DNA of 64,000 nt from the NCBI GenBank assembly GCA_964624145.1, contig CAZUXT010000009.1, positions 1 to 64,000 on the forward strand. Direction: 5' to 3'. Each line of letters opens with the position of its first letter. The first letter of the stretch is position 1. This DNA is from WJMT01 sp964624145. GTDB taxonomy: Bacteria; Acidobacteriota; Aminicenantia; Aminicenantales; Aminicenantaceae. The notes under the pieces were generated by a model. That model saw only the letters and a program-made list of their open reading frames with translations, did not search any database and was not told where the DNA came from. Shown in pieces: positions 26,750 through 35,840 of this stretch. A program made the position numbers and the translations under genes.

Positions 26750-27763
26750 ATGTCAGGAACAAAGGTATTTGTTACCGGGGCAGATGGTCTTTTAGGAAGC
26801 CATCTCGTCAGAGAGCTTTTAAAAAAGGGGTTTTCGGTCAAAGCGCTCATTCATCCGAAAAGCACATCCCGGAGCTTGGAGGGATTGGATATTGAAACCG
26901 TTAAAGGCGATCTTTTAAACGGAGGCAGCTCCCTTGCCGGGGCGCTCTATGGATGCCGCTATCTCTTCCACTGTGCGGCAATGACGGATATTTGGGGTGA
27001 TCCGGATTTAATCTGGAAGATTAATTTCGACGGGACCCGAAAGATATTGGATGCCTCTCTTAAGGCTAAGATCGAGCGTGTGGTCTATGTGGGGTCAGCC
27101 AGTTCCTATCAGTTCGGCACCTATGAGAACCCCGGGGACGAACAGGCTCCCTTTCCCAATGCTTATAGAGGCGTTGCCTATATGGAATCAAAGTACAAGG
27201 CATCGGGATTGGTCCGAAGTTATGTGAGAAAATACGACTTGGATGCTGTGATCGTTGCTCCCACCTTTATGTTTGGAGCCTATGATTCAAGGCCCAGTTC
27301 CGGAGAGCTTATCCGGCAGTATATCAGCAGGGATATCCGGATTGTGCCTCCAGGCGGAAGGAATTTCGTCAATGCCAGAGATGCGGCCAAAGCCATGGTC
27401 TCCTCACTTTTTAATGGGAGGACAGGACAAAGCTATATTTTGGGAGGTTTGAATATGAGCTACTTTGATTTTTTCTCTACCGTATTCCGGATTGCGGAGA
27501 AAAAACCTCCCCGCCTCGTTATTCCAAAGGTTCTCATGCGTTTCGGAGGGTTGTTTGGTTCTTTATCCGGAAAGATATCCAAAAGAAAACCGGTTCTTGA
27601 GGAGAGACTAGCCAAGTTTTCCTGTATACGCGCCTACTACAGTTCAGCGAAAGCCAATCAGGAATTGAACATGCAGGAGACCAATATCGAGACAACCATT
27701 TCAGAATCCATACAGAGTCTTCAAGATTATGGATTTCTTAACGGTAATGGGAGGGAGTTGTGA
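26750..27763 (+). CDS. NAD-dependent epimerase/dehydratase (extended SDR)
   Basis: A 337-residue Rossmann oxidoreductase acting on a sugar nucleotide or lipid-type alcohol. The cofactor loop is TGADGLLGSHL, followed by Asp-type strands (GDLLNGG), the HCAAMTDIW region, the catalytic serine in VGSASSYQ and the YxxxK pair in YMESK. AGGAGG stands 8 bases before ATG 26750, so the earlier GTG at 26741 is not used. The pattern resembles hopanoid-associated sugar epimerases (HpnA-like) and 3-beta-hydroxysteroid dehydrogenase-like proteins; I cannot choose. The stop overlaps the next start (GTGA), so the two oxidoreductases are co-translated. Confidence 0.88.
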   Translation: MSGTKVFVTGADGLLGSHLVRELLKKGFSVKALIHPKSTSRSLEGLDIETVKGDLLNGGSSLAGALYGCRYLFHCAAMTDIWGDPDLIWKINFDGTRKILDASLKAKIERVVYVGSASSYQFGTYENPGDEQAPFPNAYRGVAYMESKYKASGLVRSYVRKYDLDAVIVAPTFMFGAYDSRPSSGELIRQYISRDIRIVPPGGRNFVNARDAAKAMVSSLFNGRTGQSYILGGLNMSYFDFFSTVFRIAEKKPPRLVIPKVLMRFGGLFGSLSGKISKRKPVLEERLAKFSCIRAYYSSAKANQELNMQETNIETTISESIQSLQDYGFLNGNGREL

Positions 27764-28578
27764 GTGCATTCAGCAACAAAGTAGCGGTCGTGAGTGGTTC
27801 GAGCCGGGGTGTCGGATTTGCATTGGCCAGAGCTTTAGTAGAGAAAGGGGCCAGGGTCGTGATCAATGCAAGAGGAGGGAGGCGTTTGGAACAGTCGAAA
27901 TCAAAGCTTTTAAAAATGGGAGGAGACGTAGAAGCCGTGTGCGGAGATGTAGGCGTCTGGGAGGATGCGCAAAGGATCGTTCAAACAGCCATCGCTAAAT
28001 ACGGACAGCTCGATATTTTGATCAACAATGCCGGTGTATCCATGCGCGGCCGTTTTGACCGGCTTTCCTACGAAGTCTGCAGGCAGCTGGTGGATACGAA
28101 TTTGATGGGAGGCGTATTTCTCACAAAAGCAGCCATCGATTCTATCATCCAATCCAAAGGACAGATTGTATTTATATCCTCTATTTCCGGTTTGTTTGGC
28201 CTTCCTCAGGCCTCTCTCTACTGTGCATGTAAAGGAGCTCTGACCTATTTTTGTGGTTCACTGCGTATGGAGCTCGCTTCTTACGGGGTGCATATAGGAG
28301 TGATCTATCTTGGATTTACGGAGCACGACCCTGAAAAAAGGATTTTAGCGGCAAATGGCTTCCTGGTGCCTTCGAATCGGCCGGAACATCATACACAAAA
28401 ACAGGCAGCCGGTATAATACTCAAGGCAATGGAAAAGCGAAAAAAGAAAATTGTCATGACGCCCTTGGGAAAATTTGGGTGGATCGCTCACCGGATTTCT
28501 CCTGCTCTGTCCGAAAAAATCATCCTTAAAGCGCAGTCGTGTAAATGGAAGGCCTATAAACAATTTATGGGCTCGTAG
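27760..28578 (+). CDS. Short-chain dehydrogenase/reductase
   Basis: A 272-residue classical SDR. The cofactor motif SGSSRGVGFALA (11-22), NNAG (about 90), catalytic Ser in FISSISG and Tyr-x-x-x-Lys in YCACK (about 154-158) are all present, so it should be active with NAD(P)H. GTG start in a 4-bp overlap with the epimerase gene; GGGAGGG is the ribosome site. The C-terminal region (KRKKKIVMTPLGKFGWIAHRISPALSEKIILK) is basic and amphipathic, suggesting membrane contact, as in SDRs that act on lipids. Role inferred only from context. Confidence 0.88.
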   Translation: MSAFSNKVAVVSGSSRGVGFALARALVEKGARVVINARGGRRLEQSKSKLLKMGGDVEAVCGDVGVWEDAQRIVQTAIAKYGQLDILINNAGVSMRGRFDRLSYEVCRQLVDTNLMGGVFLTKAAIDSIIQSKGQIVFISSISGLFGLPQASLYCACKGALTYFCGSLRMELASYGVHIGVIYLGFTEHDPEKRILAANGFLVPSNRPEHHTQKQAAGIILKAMEKRKKKIVMTPLGKFGWIAHRISPALSEKIILKAQSCKWKAYKQFMGS

Positions 28579-28692
28579 CGGAAGAGGTTGAGACCTTATG
28601 GCTGTTAAGGGAAATTTCCTTTTTGTCAAAGAAACAGATAAGATGGAAAATATCATCATTGTCAAATACCGATGTGAGAATGAGCATTTTTC

Positions 28693-28721
28693 TTGACACT
28701 TTTTTGATTTGCTGATATTCT
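28693..28721 (+). promoter_or_regulatory. Sigma-70-type promoter for the kinase gene
   Basis: TTGACA (28693-28698), a spacer of exactly 17 bp, and TATTCT (28716-28721), about 19 bp before the kinase start. The -35 is perfect and the -10 matches at four of six positions. This is a good consensus-type promoter. Confidence 0.6.
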
Positions 28722-28740
28722 TCTCTTTCAGGGGATTGGG

Positions 28741-31700
28741 ATGGCCATCAAATGCCCGAAGTGTCATTATGAGAATCCTGAGGGGACCTCTTTTTGCGGA
28801 AAATGCGGGACCCAGCTTGGTCCGGACGCAGGTCCTACCCAGACTATGGAAACCCCAACCACAGCGCTTCACATAGGCACCACATTTGCCAAAAGATATG
28901 AGATTCTGGAAGAACTGGGCAGAGGAGGCATGGGAGAGGTCTTTAGGGTCAAGGATGAAAAACTTGATGAAGAGATGGCCCTCAAGGTCGTCAAACCCGA
29001 GATCGCTGCCCGCAAAGAGATCATTGAGCGCTTCAAGAATGAACTAAAGCTTTCCCGGAAGATCGCCCACAGGCATGTCTGCCGGATGTATGACCTGAAT
29101 GAAGAGGGAGAGACTCCTTACATCACTATGGAATATGTCAGAGGGGAGGACCTTAAAAGCCTGATCCGGAAAAAAGGGAAATTAAGTGAAAAGCAAGCGG
29201 TCGCTGTAGCCAAGCAGGTGTGTGAGGGGCTGGCTGAAGCCCATGAGCTGGGAGTGGTGCACAGGGATCTCAAACCCCAGAACATCATGATCGATGAGAG
29301 GAACCATGCCAAGATCATGGATTTTGGCATCGCCCGCCTGGTTGAGGCTCCGGGAGTCACCCAGTCCGGGATGATGATCGGGACGCCGGATTACATGTCC
29401 CCTGAGCAGGCGGACGGAGAAGAGGCAGACCAGGTATCTGACATCTATTCTTTGGGAGTGATCCTCTATGAGATGGTGACAGGGAGTGTTCCTTTTAAAG
29501 GGGATACAGCTTTGAGTGTGGCTCTCAAACACAAGACAAAGCTTCCTCCGAACCCAAAAAAGCTCAGTCCTGAGATTTCAGATGATCTGAGAAGGTTGAT
29601 TCTGATCTGTATGGAGAAGGAACGGGAGAGGAGATATCAATCCGCTGAGGCCCTGCTGAACGATCTGCGTAATATCGAAGATGGACTGCCGCTCGGCACA
29701 AAGATAAAACCCCGTAGAAAGATGTTTTTGGCCCCCTTTCTCCGGAAGAGATTTCTCATTCCGGCTGTGGTTCTCACCCTTGCCGTTATCGCTGTCGTTA
29801 TCTGGCAGCTTTTTCCAGGAAAAGGCGCGGCTGCTCCTCTGATCGAAAACTCTATAGCGGTCATAAGCTTCGAGAACCTGACCGGTGATGAAGCCAATGA
29901 TATGCTGCAGCGGGCCATTCCCAATCTTGTGATCACCAATTTGGAAAACACCGGACTGCTTCATGTGGCCACCTGGGAACGCCTGCAGGATCTGATGAAA
30001 CAGGTGGGCAGAGAGAATGAGGAAACCATTGATAAAGACCTGGGATTCGAGCTCTGCCGCAGGGAAGGCATCGAATCCATTGTGCTGGGCAGTGTGATGA
30101 AGGTGGGAGATGTATTCGCAACCGATGTCAAGGTCTTCGATGTGGCAACCAAAGAACTCATCAAAAGCGCCAGTTCTCAGGGCGAGGGAATCGACAGCAT
30201 CATCAACACCCAGATCAGTGAACTCAGCAGGGAGATCGCCCTGGGAGTCGGTATCACCAGGCAGGAGATAGCCTCAGCCGACCTTGATGTCTCCGAGTAT
30301 ACCACCACATCCATGGAGGCTTACAGCTATTTTATCAAAGGAAGAGAGGATTGGTACAATCAATATACAAAGGATGCCATAACCCGTCTCGAGAAAGCTG
30401 TGGAGCTCGATCCCAATTTTGCTGTGGCTTATTTGTATCTCGGATGGTCATACGGTCTGATTCAAGATTATAAAAAACAAAGAGAAAACTATGAAAAGGC
30501 TAAAGAACTTTCGGAAACGATTATCCTTACAGAAAAAGAAAAGCTTATGATCGATACGCTATTTGCCGAGTCTGAAGAGAAGTATTTGGAGATTTTGAAC
30601 ACCATTGTTGCAAAATACCCAAGAGACAAATGGGCGCATCTGGAGTTGAGCAAGCATTACAGAAAAAATGATATATACTCCGAAGTCATCAAACATTCAG
30701 AAATCGTGTTGGCTCTCGATCCTTCCTGGGGAGATGCGTATGAGGAGCTGGCCTTTGCCTATGCGAACACAGGAGATAATGAAAAGGCTCTTGAATATCT
30801 GCAGAAGTATTCTGCTGCTATTCCCGGAGATCCCAGCGCGAATCTTACGACAGGCCATTTTTATGTAAAGATGGGAAAGATCGATGACGCCATTAGAAAA
30901 TTCAAGGATGCTCTGGATATTAAACCTGACTTTAATATCGAGAATTTTATCGCTTATGCCTATGCCATGAAAGAAGATTATACAGAGACTTTTCAATGGA
31001 TGGACAAATACATTACAAACGCTCCCTCGGAAAGCAAAAAAGCTGATACAGGATATACTTTCAAGGGATTTTATCACTACATACTTGGAAACTCCAAACA
31101 GGCTGTCGAATATCTGCAAAGAGCATTTGAAACCCCCTGGTTCGGTTTCAGTAGAAATCCTAGAGCTGAATATATCATGGCTGATGTCAATTATGAGAGC
31201 GGCAAATACGATTTATGCCGGGATCAATTCCAGCGTTGGCATGATCGGTGTCAGGAAAAAACTCCCCAAGAAGCAGTAGCTAGTCGGAGTTATAATTCCT
31301 TTTGGCTCCACTGTCCTTTGGGGGCAATTGAGTTAAAACGTGGTAACATCGATTCTGCCCGGTTACAACTGAAAAAGATGGAAGACTTGTTGCCCAAAAT
31401 AACGACCCCCCAAAAATGGGAAGGGTATTACTGGCTTCTCGGCCAGATATTGCTGGCTGAGAAATCATATGACGAAGCCATATCAGTTCTCAAAGACGCT
31501 CCACGTTTGAAAATGCCCTGGATATGGCTCACCCAGAATATCATCACTTATAACATGTTAAACATCGATTCCTTTTTAGCACAGGCTTATAAGGAAAATG
31601 GGGATCTGGACCAGGCCATAGAGGTCTATGAGCGATTGACAGATCCCAATCCAGAAAACAGGGATGGACGGCTCATCCGTCCTGAGAATTACTATTACCT

Positions 31701-31845
31701 AGGTGAACTGTACGAAAAAAAAGGGAAGAAAGCCAAAGCTATCGCCTCGTACGAAAAATTCCTCGATCTCTGGAAGGATGCTGACATGAGAACAGAAGAG
31801 CGCGAGAAGGCGAGACAAAGGCTGGCTGTGCTGAAGAATCTTTAA
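28741..31845 (+). CDS. Zinc-ribbon Ser/Thr kinase with TolB-like and TPR domains
   Basis: A 1034-residue membrane-spanning sensor kinase. Order: zinc ribbon (CPKC 5-8, CGKC 19-22), kinase domain about 53-315 with GRGGMGEVF loop, ALKVV lysine (Lys82), HRDLKPQN (174-181), DFG (194-196) and GTPDYMSPEQ; a transmembrane helix about 338-357; then an extracytoplasmic FlgO/TolB-like region (SIAVISFENLTGDEAND, about 371-500) and TPRs to the end (for example FAVAYLYLGWSYGL, AYEELAFAYANTGDNEKALEYL). The architecture, especially the zinc ribbon plus kinase plus TPR, is common in Aminicenantes. The ligand and substrate proteins are not encoded nearby. Confidence 0.93.
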   Translation: MAIKCPKCHYENPEGTSFCGKCGTQLGPDAGPTQTMETPTTALHIGTTFAKRYEILEELGRGGMGEVFRVKDEKLDEEMALKVVKPEIAARKEIIERFKNELKLSRKIAHRHVCRMYDLNEEGETPYITMEYVRGEDLKSLIRKKGKLSEKQAVAVAKQVCEGLAEAHELGVVHRDLKPQNIMIDERNHAKIMDFGIARLVEAPGVTQSGMMIGTPDYMSPEQADGEEADQVSDIYSLGVILYEMVTGSVPFKGDTALSVALKHKTKLPPNPKKLSPEISDDLRRLILICMEKERERRYQSAEALLNDLRNIEDGLPLGTKIKPRRKMFLAPFLRKRFLIPAVVLTLAVIAVVIWQLFPGKGAAAPLIENSIAVISFENLTGDEANDMLQRAIPNLVITNLENTGLLHVATWERLQDLMKQVGRENEETIDKDLGFELCRREGIESIVLGSVMKVGDVFATDVKVFDVATKELIKSASSQGEGIDSIINTQISELSREIALGVGITRQEIASADLDVSEYTTTSMEAYSYFIKGREDWYNQYTKDAITRLEKAVELDPNFAVAYLYLGWSYGLIQDYKKQRENYEKAKELSETIILTEKEKLMIDTLFAESEEKYLEILNTIVAKYPRDKWAHLELSKHYRKNDIYSEVIKHSEIVLALDPSWGDAYEELAFAYANTGDNEKALEYLQKYSAAIPGDPSANLTTGHFYVKMGKIDDAIRKFKDALDIKPDFNIENFIAYAYAMKEDYTETFQWMDKYITNAPSESKKADTGYTFKGFYHYILGNSKQAVEYLQRAFETPWFGFSRNPRAEYIMADVNYESGKYDLCRDQFQRWHDRCQEKTPQEAVASRSYNSFWLHCPLGAIELKRGNIDSARLQLKKMEDLLPKITTPQKWEGYYWLLGQILLAEKSYDEAISVLKDAPRLKMPWIWLTQNIITYNMLNIDSFLAQAYKENGDLDQAIEVYERLTDPNPENRDGRLIRPENYYYLGELYEKKGKKAKAIASYEKFLDLWKDADMRTEEREKARQRLAVLKNL

Positions 31846-31886
31846 AAACGAGGGGAGAAAGAAGAGAGGCACATCAATAGAAGAAT

Positions 31887-33095
31887 CTATTTTTTTCCTT
31901 TTTTGAGGAGGGAGGAGGCAGCGATGTTGGCGATTTTGCTGCGCAGAGAGACCACAGAGCCCTGGTCATCCGGGTGCACTCTGTTCGTAAGAAGAATGAT
32001 ATAAATTTGAGTTTCAGGGTCTATCCACAGGGACGTTCCGGTGTAACCTGTATGGCCGAAAGAGGAAGCGCCGAAAAGATCCCCCCCAGTAGAAGAATAA
32101 GCGGAATCCAGGTCCCAGCCGTATCCGCGTCCTGCGAAGGGGGCCTGACTGCAGATCTCAGTCATCCTCTCTACAGCCAGGGGGCTTAAGATCCTGGTTT
32201 CCCTGTATGTGCCTTTGTTGAGAAGCATCCAGGCAAAGATGGCCAGATCATCGGCTGTGGAAAAAAGCCCTGCGTTACCGGACACTCCTCCCAAAAGCCG
32301 TGCCAGAGGGTCATGCACCACTCCTTTGAGATAGAGCTCCTTAGTGACTTCAGTGGGAACACACTTTTCTTTCAGTTCCTCGGGAGGATTGTAGAGAGTG
32401 TGATGCATGCCCAGAGGGAGAAATATGTTTTCTCTCGAGAACTCGGCCAAATTTTGTCCGGTTATCTGTTTGATAATAGAGGAGAGACATATGAATCCCA
32501 GACAGGAATAGTGAAATTCTTCTCCTGGAGGATTTGTCTTGTCCAGGGCAGCGATATAGGCGATCAGATTCTCAAGCGTGCAGAAGCTTCCAAAATGGGC
32601 AGTGATGTTTTCATCCTGTATATAAGGAGGAAGTCCTGATGTGTGGGTCAGAAGATGCCATATTCGGGCGTCTTCTCCGATTTCACCCAGTTCATCCGTG
32701 AAGGGTTTGAATCCAGGGATATAGTCCTTCACTTTCTCCCTCAAATGAAGCTTGCCTCTCTCAACCAGAATCATGATGGAAGTCGCTGTGGCCACAGGCT
32801 TGGTGAGCGAGGCCAGGTCAAAGAGCATGCCCTGTTCCATAGGTCGGGGCTCGGGCACCAGTTGGGAATTTCCATAGGTGTTGCGGAAGATGACCTTGTC
32901 CTTTCTTCCCACCAGCACCACAGCGCCGGGAATATCTTTGTTTTCAATGGATAGCTGGATAATGTCATTAATCCTCAAGAGGTGTTCACTGGATATTTCC
33001 TCTTTTCCCGGTTCAAGCTCAATGGATCGGTGGGTCCGGCACTGAGAGAAAAGCAAGAAAAGACAGATAAGAAAGAAAAAGCTCAATTTACGCAT
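31887..33095 (-). CDS. Beta-lactamase-fold serine hydrolase, probable lipoprotein
   Basis: A 402-residue class C beta-lactamase/penicillin-binding-type hydrolase. After a hydrophobic leader ending FSQC (Cys19), residues 40-395 have the serine in SLTK (Ser96-Lys99), the tyrosine in HYSCLGF (Tyr-x-x motif variant) and HTGYTG (the KTG-equivalent). AAAGGAAACC precedes the start. Enzymes of this kind include D-Ala-D-Ala peptidases, esterases and peptidoglycan enzymes; true beta-lactam resistance is not implied. It is convergent with the kinase gene, with no clear terminator between them. Confidence 0.9.
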   Translation of the reverse strand: MRKLSFFFLICLFLLFSQCRTHRSIELEPGKEEISSEHLLRINDIIQLSIENKDIPGAVVLVGRKDKVIFRNTYGNSQLVPEPRPMEQGMLFDLASLTKPVATATSIMILVERGKLHLREKVKDYIPGFKPFTDELGEIGEDARIWHLLTHTSGLPPYIQDENITAHFGSFCTLENLIAYIAALDKTNPPGEEFHYSCLGFICLSSIIKQITGQNLAEFSRENIFLPLGMHHTLYNPPEELKEKCVPTEVTKELYLKGVVHDPLARLLGGVSGNAGLFSTADDLAIFAWMLLNKGTYRETRILSPLAVERMTEICSQAPFAGRGYGWDLDSAYSSTGGDLFGASSFGHTGYTGTSLWIDPETQIYIILLTNRVHPDDQGSVVSLRSKIANIAASSLLKKGKK

Positions 33096-33358
33096 GGTTT
33101 CCTTTTGAAAGTATATTATAAGAATTCATGACTGGATAGAAAAGAAATAATTATAAGGACATTACTATTTTCTTGCGGATAGAACAGGTTGATTATTGCC
33201 CCCATATATGATATAAAATGAGACACTTTTTAAAGGAAGATCAGGAAGGAACACATAGATATTTCCCCTTAGGGAGGAGAATTCCGTTAAAGAGGCAGGG
33301 AAATCCTTCTGCTCTTGAATCTTTCCATATAAAGAGCAGAACCGAGTGGAGTGAATGA

Positions 33359-35056
33359 TTGTTTGACTCAATTTTAGATTTTTTTTCAAAGATCCCGGCA
33401 ATCCATCTGAATGTATTGATCCTTTTAGGATTAGCCTTGTTCGGAGGGACTTATGGGGGGCGTTTGTTCCAGAAACTGCGGATACCTCAGGTAGTGGGAT
33501 ATATTGCCGTGGGAATTCTTCTCGGTAAGACCGGAGCCAACATAGTCAATGAGCAGGTTATGGAATCGTTCCAGATTTTCAATTATTTTGCACTGGGTCT
33601 TATTGGGTTCACCATCGGAGGAGAATTAAAAAAAGAGACTTTTTTAAAATACGGAAGACAGATCATTTATGTACTTCTGTTTGAAGGGATTGCTGCGTTC
33701 GTTCTCGTTACGGTTCTAGTGGGTGTGGTGGGAAGTCTATTGCTGGATGATACAAGTACGGCCTGGGCGTTGGGACTCCTGTTGGGGGCTATCGCTTCTG
33801 CCACAGCACCGGCTGCCACCACAAATGTTTTATGGGAATACAAGAGTAAAGGACCTTTGACCACCACTATCCTCGGTATTGTGGCCATGGACGATGGACT
33901 GGCTCTTTTGCTTTTTGCCGTAGCCTCCAGCATAGCCGGGCTTATATTGGGAAACGGGAGCAGCAGTATGCTGGGGACATTCATCTCTCCCCTGTATGAA
34001 ATCACCGGTTCCATATGTATCGGTGTGTTTTCAGGATATGTGTTGAGCAGGATACTTAAAAGTCATAGTGAGAGAGAAAGAGTGCTTGCGTTTTCTGTGG
34101 GAATTGTGCTCCTAGTTTTAGGGGTAGCGCTTCTTTTTGGATTTGATATTCTGCTGGCATCAATGTCCCTGGGAGTGACGGTTGTCAATTTGACTCCTAG
34201 GAAAAGCAAGGACATGTTTGACCTGCTCAAAGGCTTTACTCCTCCTATTTTTGTCCTGTTCTTTGTTTTAGTCGGGGCCGAACTGAACTTAAGTTATATG
34301 AATGTCCCACTTGTATTGATAGCTGTGGTCTACCTTATAGGAAGAACAACCGGAAAAATGGCGGGTTCGACCGTTGGAGCGCGTATTTCCAAGGCTTCAA
34401 AATCAGTCCGGAAATATTTGCCATTATGCCTTTTCAGCCAGGCAGGTGTGGCTATAGGTCTTTCTATTCTGGCAGGACATAAATTTCCCGGAGAAATCAG
34501 CAGCGCTATTGTTATCATCATCATCTCTACGGTCTTTGTTCTTGAATTGGCAGGGCCGCCCTTTGTTAAAATGGCTGTGACAAAAGCCGGAGAAGTTGGG
34601 CTCAATGTAACGGAGGAGGATTTGATAAGGCAAAGCAAAGTAAAGGATATCATGGATAAGAATCCTCCTGTCATCTATGAAAATACATGTTTAAATAAAA
34701 TTCTGGAGATATTCAGCAGCCATGATAATCTCTACTATCCTGTGGTGAACAAAGACAAATACCTCATGGGGATTATGTCCATTGATCATCTGAAACAAAC
34801 CTTCATGCTTTCAGGATTGAATGAGTTTCTGTTAGCTTATGACTTGATGGAACCGGTCATTGCCGTCACTCACCCTGAAACGTCTATGACTGAAGCAAAG
34901 GAAGAGATGGAAAGAAACCGCATGCAGTGCCTTCCGGTCGTGACAGAGGATGACAAATTGGTCGGATTCATCGAGTCCCGTTCCATACAGAGGCTCATAT
35001 CAATCAAAATTGCAGAACTGGAAAGAAAGTCATTGGATCTGGAAGCCGGGAAATGA
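33359..35056 (+). CDS. KefB-type cation/proton antiporter with CBS pair
   Basis: A 565-residue CPA2-family antiporter. About 12 helices cover residues 15-410 (FGGTYGGRLFQKLRIPQVVGYIAVGILLG, with the family region GLLLGAIASATAPAAT), and a tandem CBS domain follows (VKDIMDKNPPVIYEN... about 425-480, and LMEPVIAVTHPETSM... about 495-550), which usually senses nucleotides. The start is TTG 33359, with GGAG upstream; no ATG is in frame nearby. The stop overlaps the start of the thioesterase gene. Ion specificity (K+ or Na+) is not resolvable from sequence. Confidence 0.88.
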   Translation: MFDSILDFFSKIPAIHLNVLILLGLALFGGTYGGRLFQKLRIPQVVGYIAVGILLGKTGANIVNEQVMESFQIFNYFALGLIGFTIGGELKKETFLKYGRQIIYVLLFEGIAAFVLVTVLVGVVGSLLLDDTSTAWALGLLLGAIASATAPAATTNVLWEYKSKGPLTTTILGIVAMDDGLALLLFAVASSIAGLILGNGSSSMLGTFISPLYEITGSICIGVFSGYVLSRILKSHSERERVLAFSVGIVLLVLGVALLFGFDILLASMSLGVTVVNLTPRKSKDMFDLLKGFTPPIFVLFFVLVGAELNLSYMNVPLVLIAVVYLIGRTTGKMAGSTVGARISKASKSVRKYLPLCLFSQAGVAIGLSILAGHKFPGEISSAIVIIIISTVFVLELAGPPFVKMAVTKAGEVGLNVTEEDLIRQSKVKDIMDKNPPVIYENTCLNKILEIFSSHDNLYYPVVNKDKYLMGIMSIDHLKQTFMLSGLNEFLLAYDLMEPVIAVTHPETSMTEAKEEMERNRMQCLPVVTEDDKLVGFIESRSIQRLISIKIAELERKSLDLEAGK

Positions 35057-35799
35057 CAGATAAGGTATATACACAAAAGTTTACGGTTCGCAACTTTGAT
35101 GTGGATTTTAGGGGAAAACTGAAACTGGAGATGCTGTTGAATTTCCTTCAGGAATCCGCTGCTGAACATGCCTTTGCCTTAGGCCTTTCCGGAGAGGAGC
35201 TGCTGAAAAAAAATCTTGCCTGGATTCTTTCTAGGTATCACATAGAGATCGATCATTACCCGAAGAAGGGAGAAACCATTGAGGTTAAGACCTGGCCCTG
35301 TCTGATCAAGGGGATTTTTACCCTGAGAGAATATGAAATACACACTTCAAAATCAATAGCAGCGAAAGCCACATCATCCTGGATGGCTGTGGATTTAAAA
35401 AAGAAAAAGCCTGTAAAAATAAAGGAGCACCTCCCTTCCTTTACAATGTATGAAAAAAGGGCTGTAAATGATGAGTTTAAGCGTCTTCCGGATTTTAATA
35501 AAAGTGACCTGGAGTTAAGGTTTCCCGTATTAAAAGCAGACCTTGATTTTAACCGTCATGTGAATAATGTTGTTTATATCAAGTGTGCGGTGGAGACAGT
35601 GCCTGAAAAAGTCATAATGAATTCGAGATTGACCAGAATAGAGGTCAATTATAGAAACGAGACTTTTTACGGAGATTGGATCACATCCCGCACGCAAATA
35701 GTCAGAGCAGGGGAATGCCCTCAGTACATACATCAACTTATCAGAGAAAGCGACGGACAGGAAATAGCGCGCTTGAGAACAGAATGGACTGATTTATAA
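35053..35799 (+). CDS. Acyl-ACP thioesterase
   Basis: A 248-residue double-hotdog enzyme of the FatA/FatB-like bacterial family (acyl-ACP thioesterase), releasing free fatty acids from acyl carrier protein. The N-terminal hotdog holds QESAAEHAFALGLSGEEL and LSRYHIEIDHYPKKGE; the second holds the catalytic-site phrase DFNRHVNNVVYIKCAVE (Asp/Asn-x-His). Cytoplasmic, no signal. It overlaps the antiporter gene by 4 bp (ATGA), so both are made together, an unusual pairing. It ends before a hairpin at 35813-35837. Confidence 0.88.
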   Translation: MTDKVYTQKFTVRNFDVDFRGKLKLEMLLNFLQESAAEHAFALGLSGEELLKKNLAWILSRYHIEIDHYPKKGETIEVKTWPCLIKGIFTLREYEIHTSKSIAAKATSSWMAVDLKKKKPVKIKEHLPSFTMYEKRAVNDEFKRLPDFNKSDLELRFPVLKADLDFNRHVNNVVYIKCAVETVPEKVIMNSRLTRIEVNYRNETFYGDWITSRTQIVRAGECPQYIHQLIRESDGQEIARLRTEWTDL

Positions 35800-35812
35800 T
35801 AGTATCTCATTC

Positions 35813-35837
35813 CTGAACAGAAGCGAAGGCTGTTCAG
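35813..35837. terminator. Bidirectional hairpin between convergent genes
   Basis: Perfect 8-bp arms CTGAACAG (35813-35820) and CTGTTCAG (35830-35837) with a 9-base loop lie in the 41-bp gap between the convergent thioesterase and M1 peptidase genes. Lacking a long T tract, it may be Rho-assisted or weak. Confidence 0.5.
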
Positions 35838-35840
35838 AGG

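Noticed and set aside
31887..33095. Idea that the serine hydrolase is an antibiotic-resistance beta-lactamase
   Set aside because: The fold is shared with esterases and penicillin-binding-type proteins; no evidence for beta-lactam hydrolysis.
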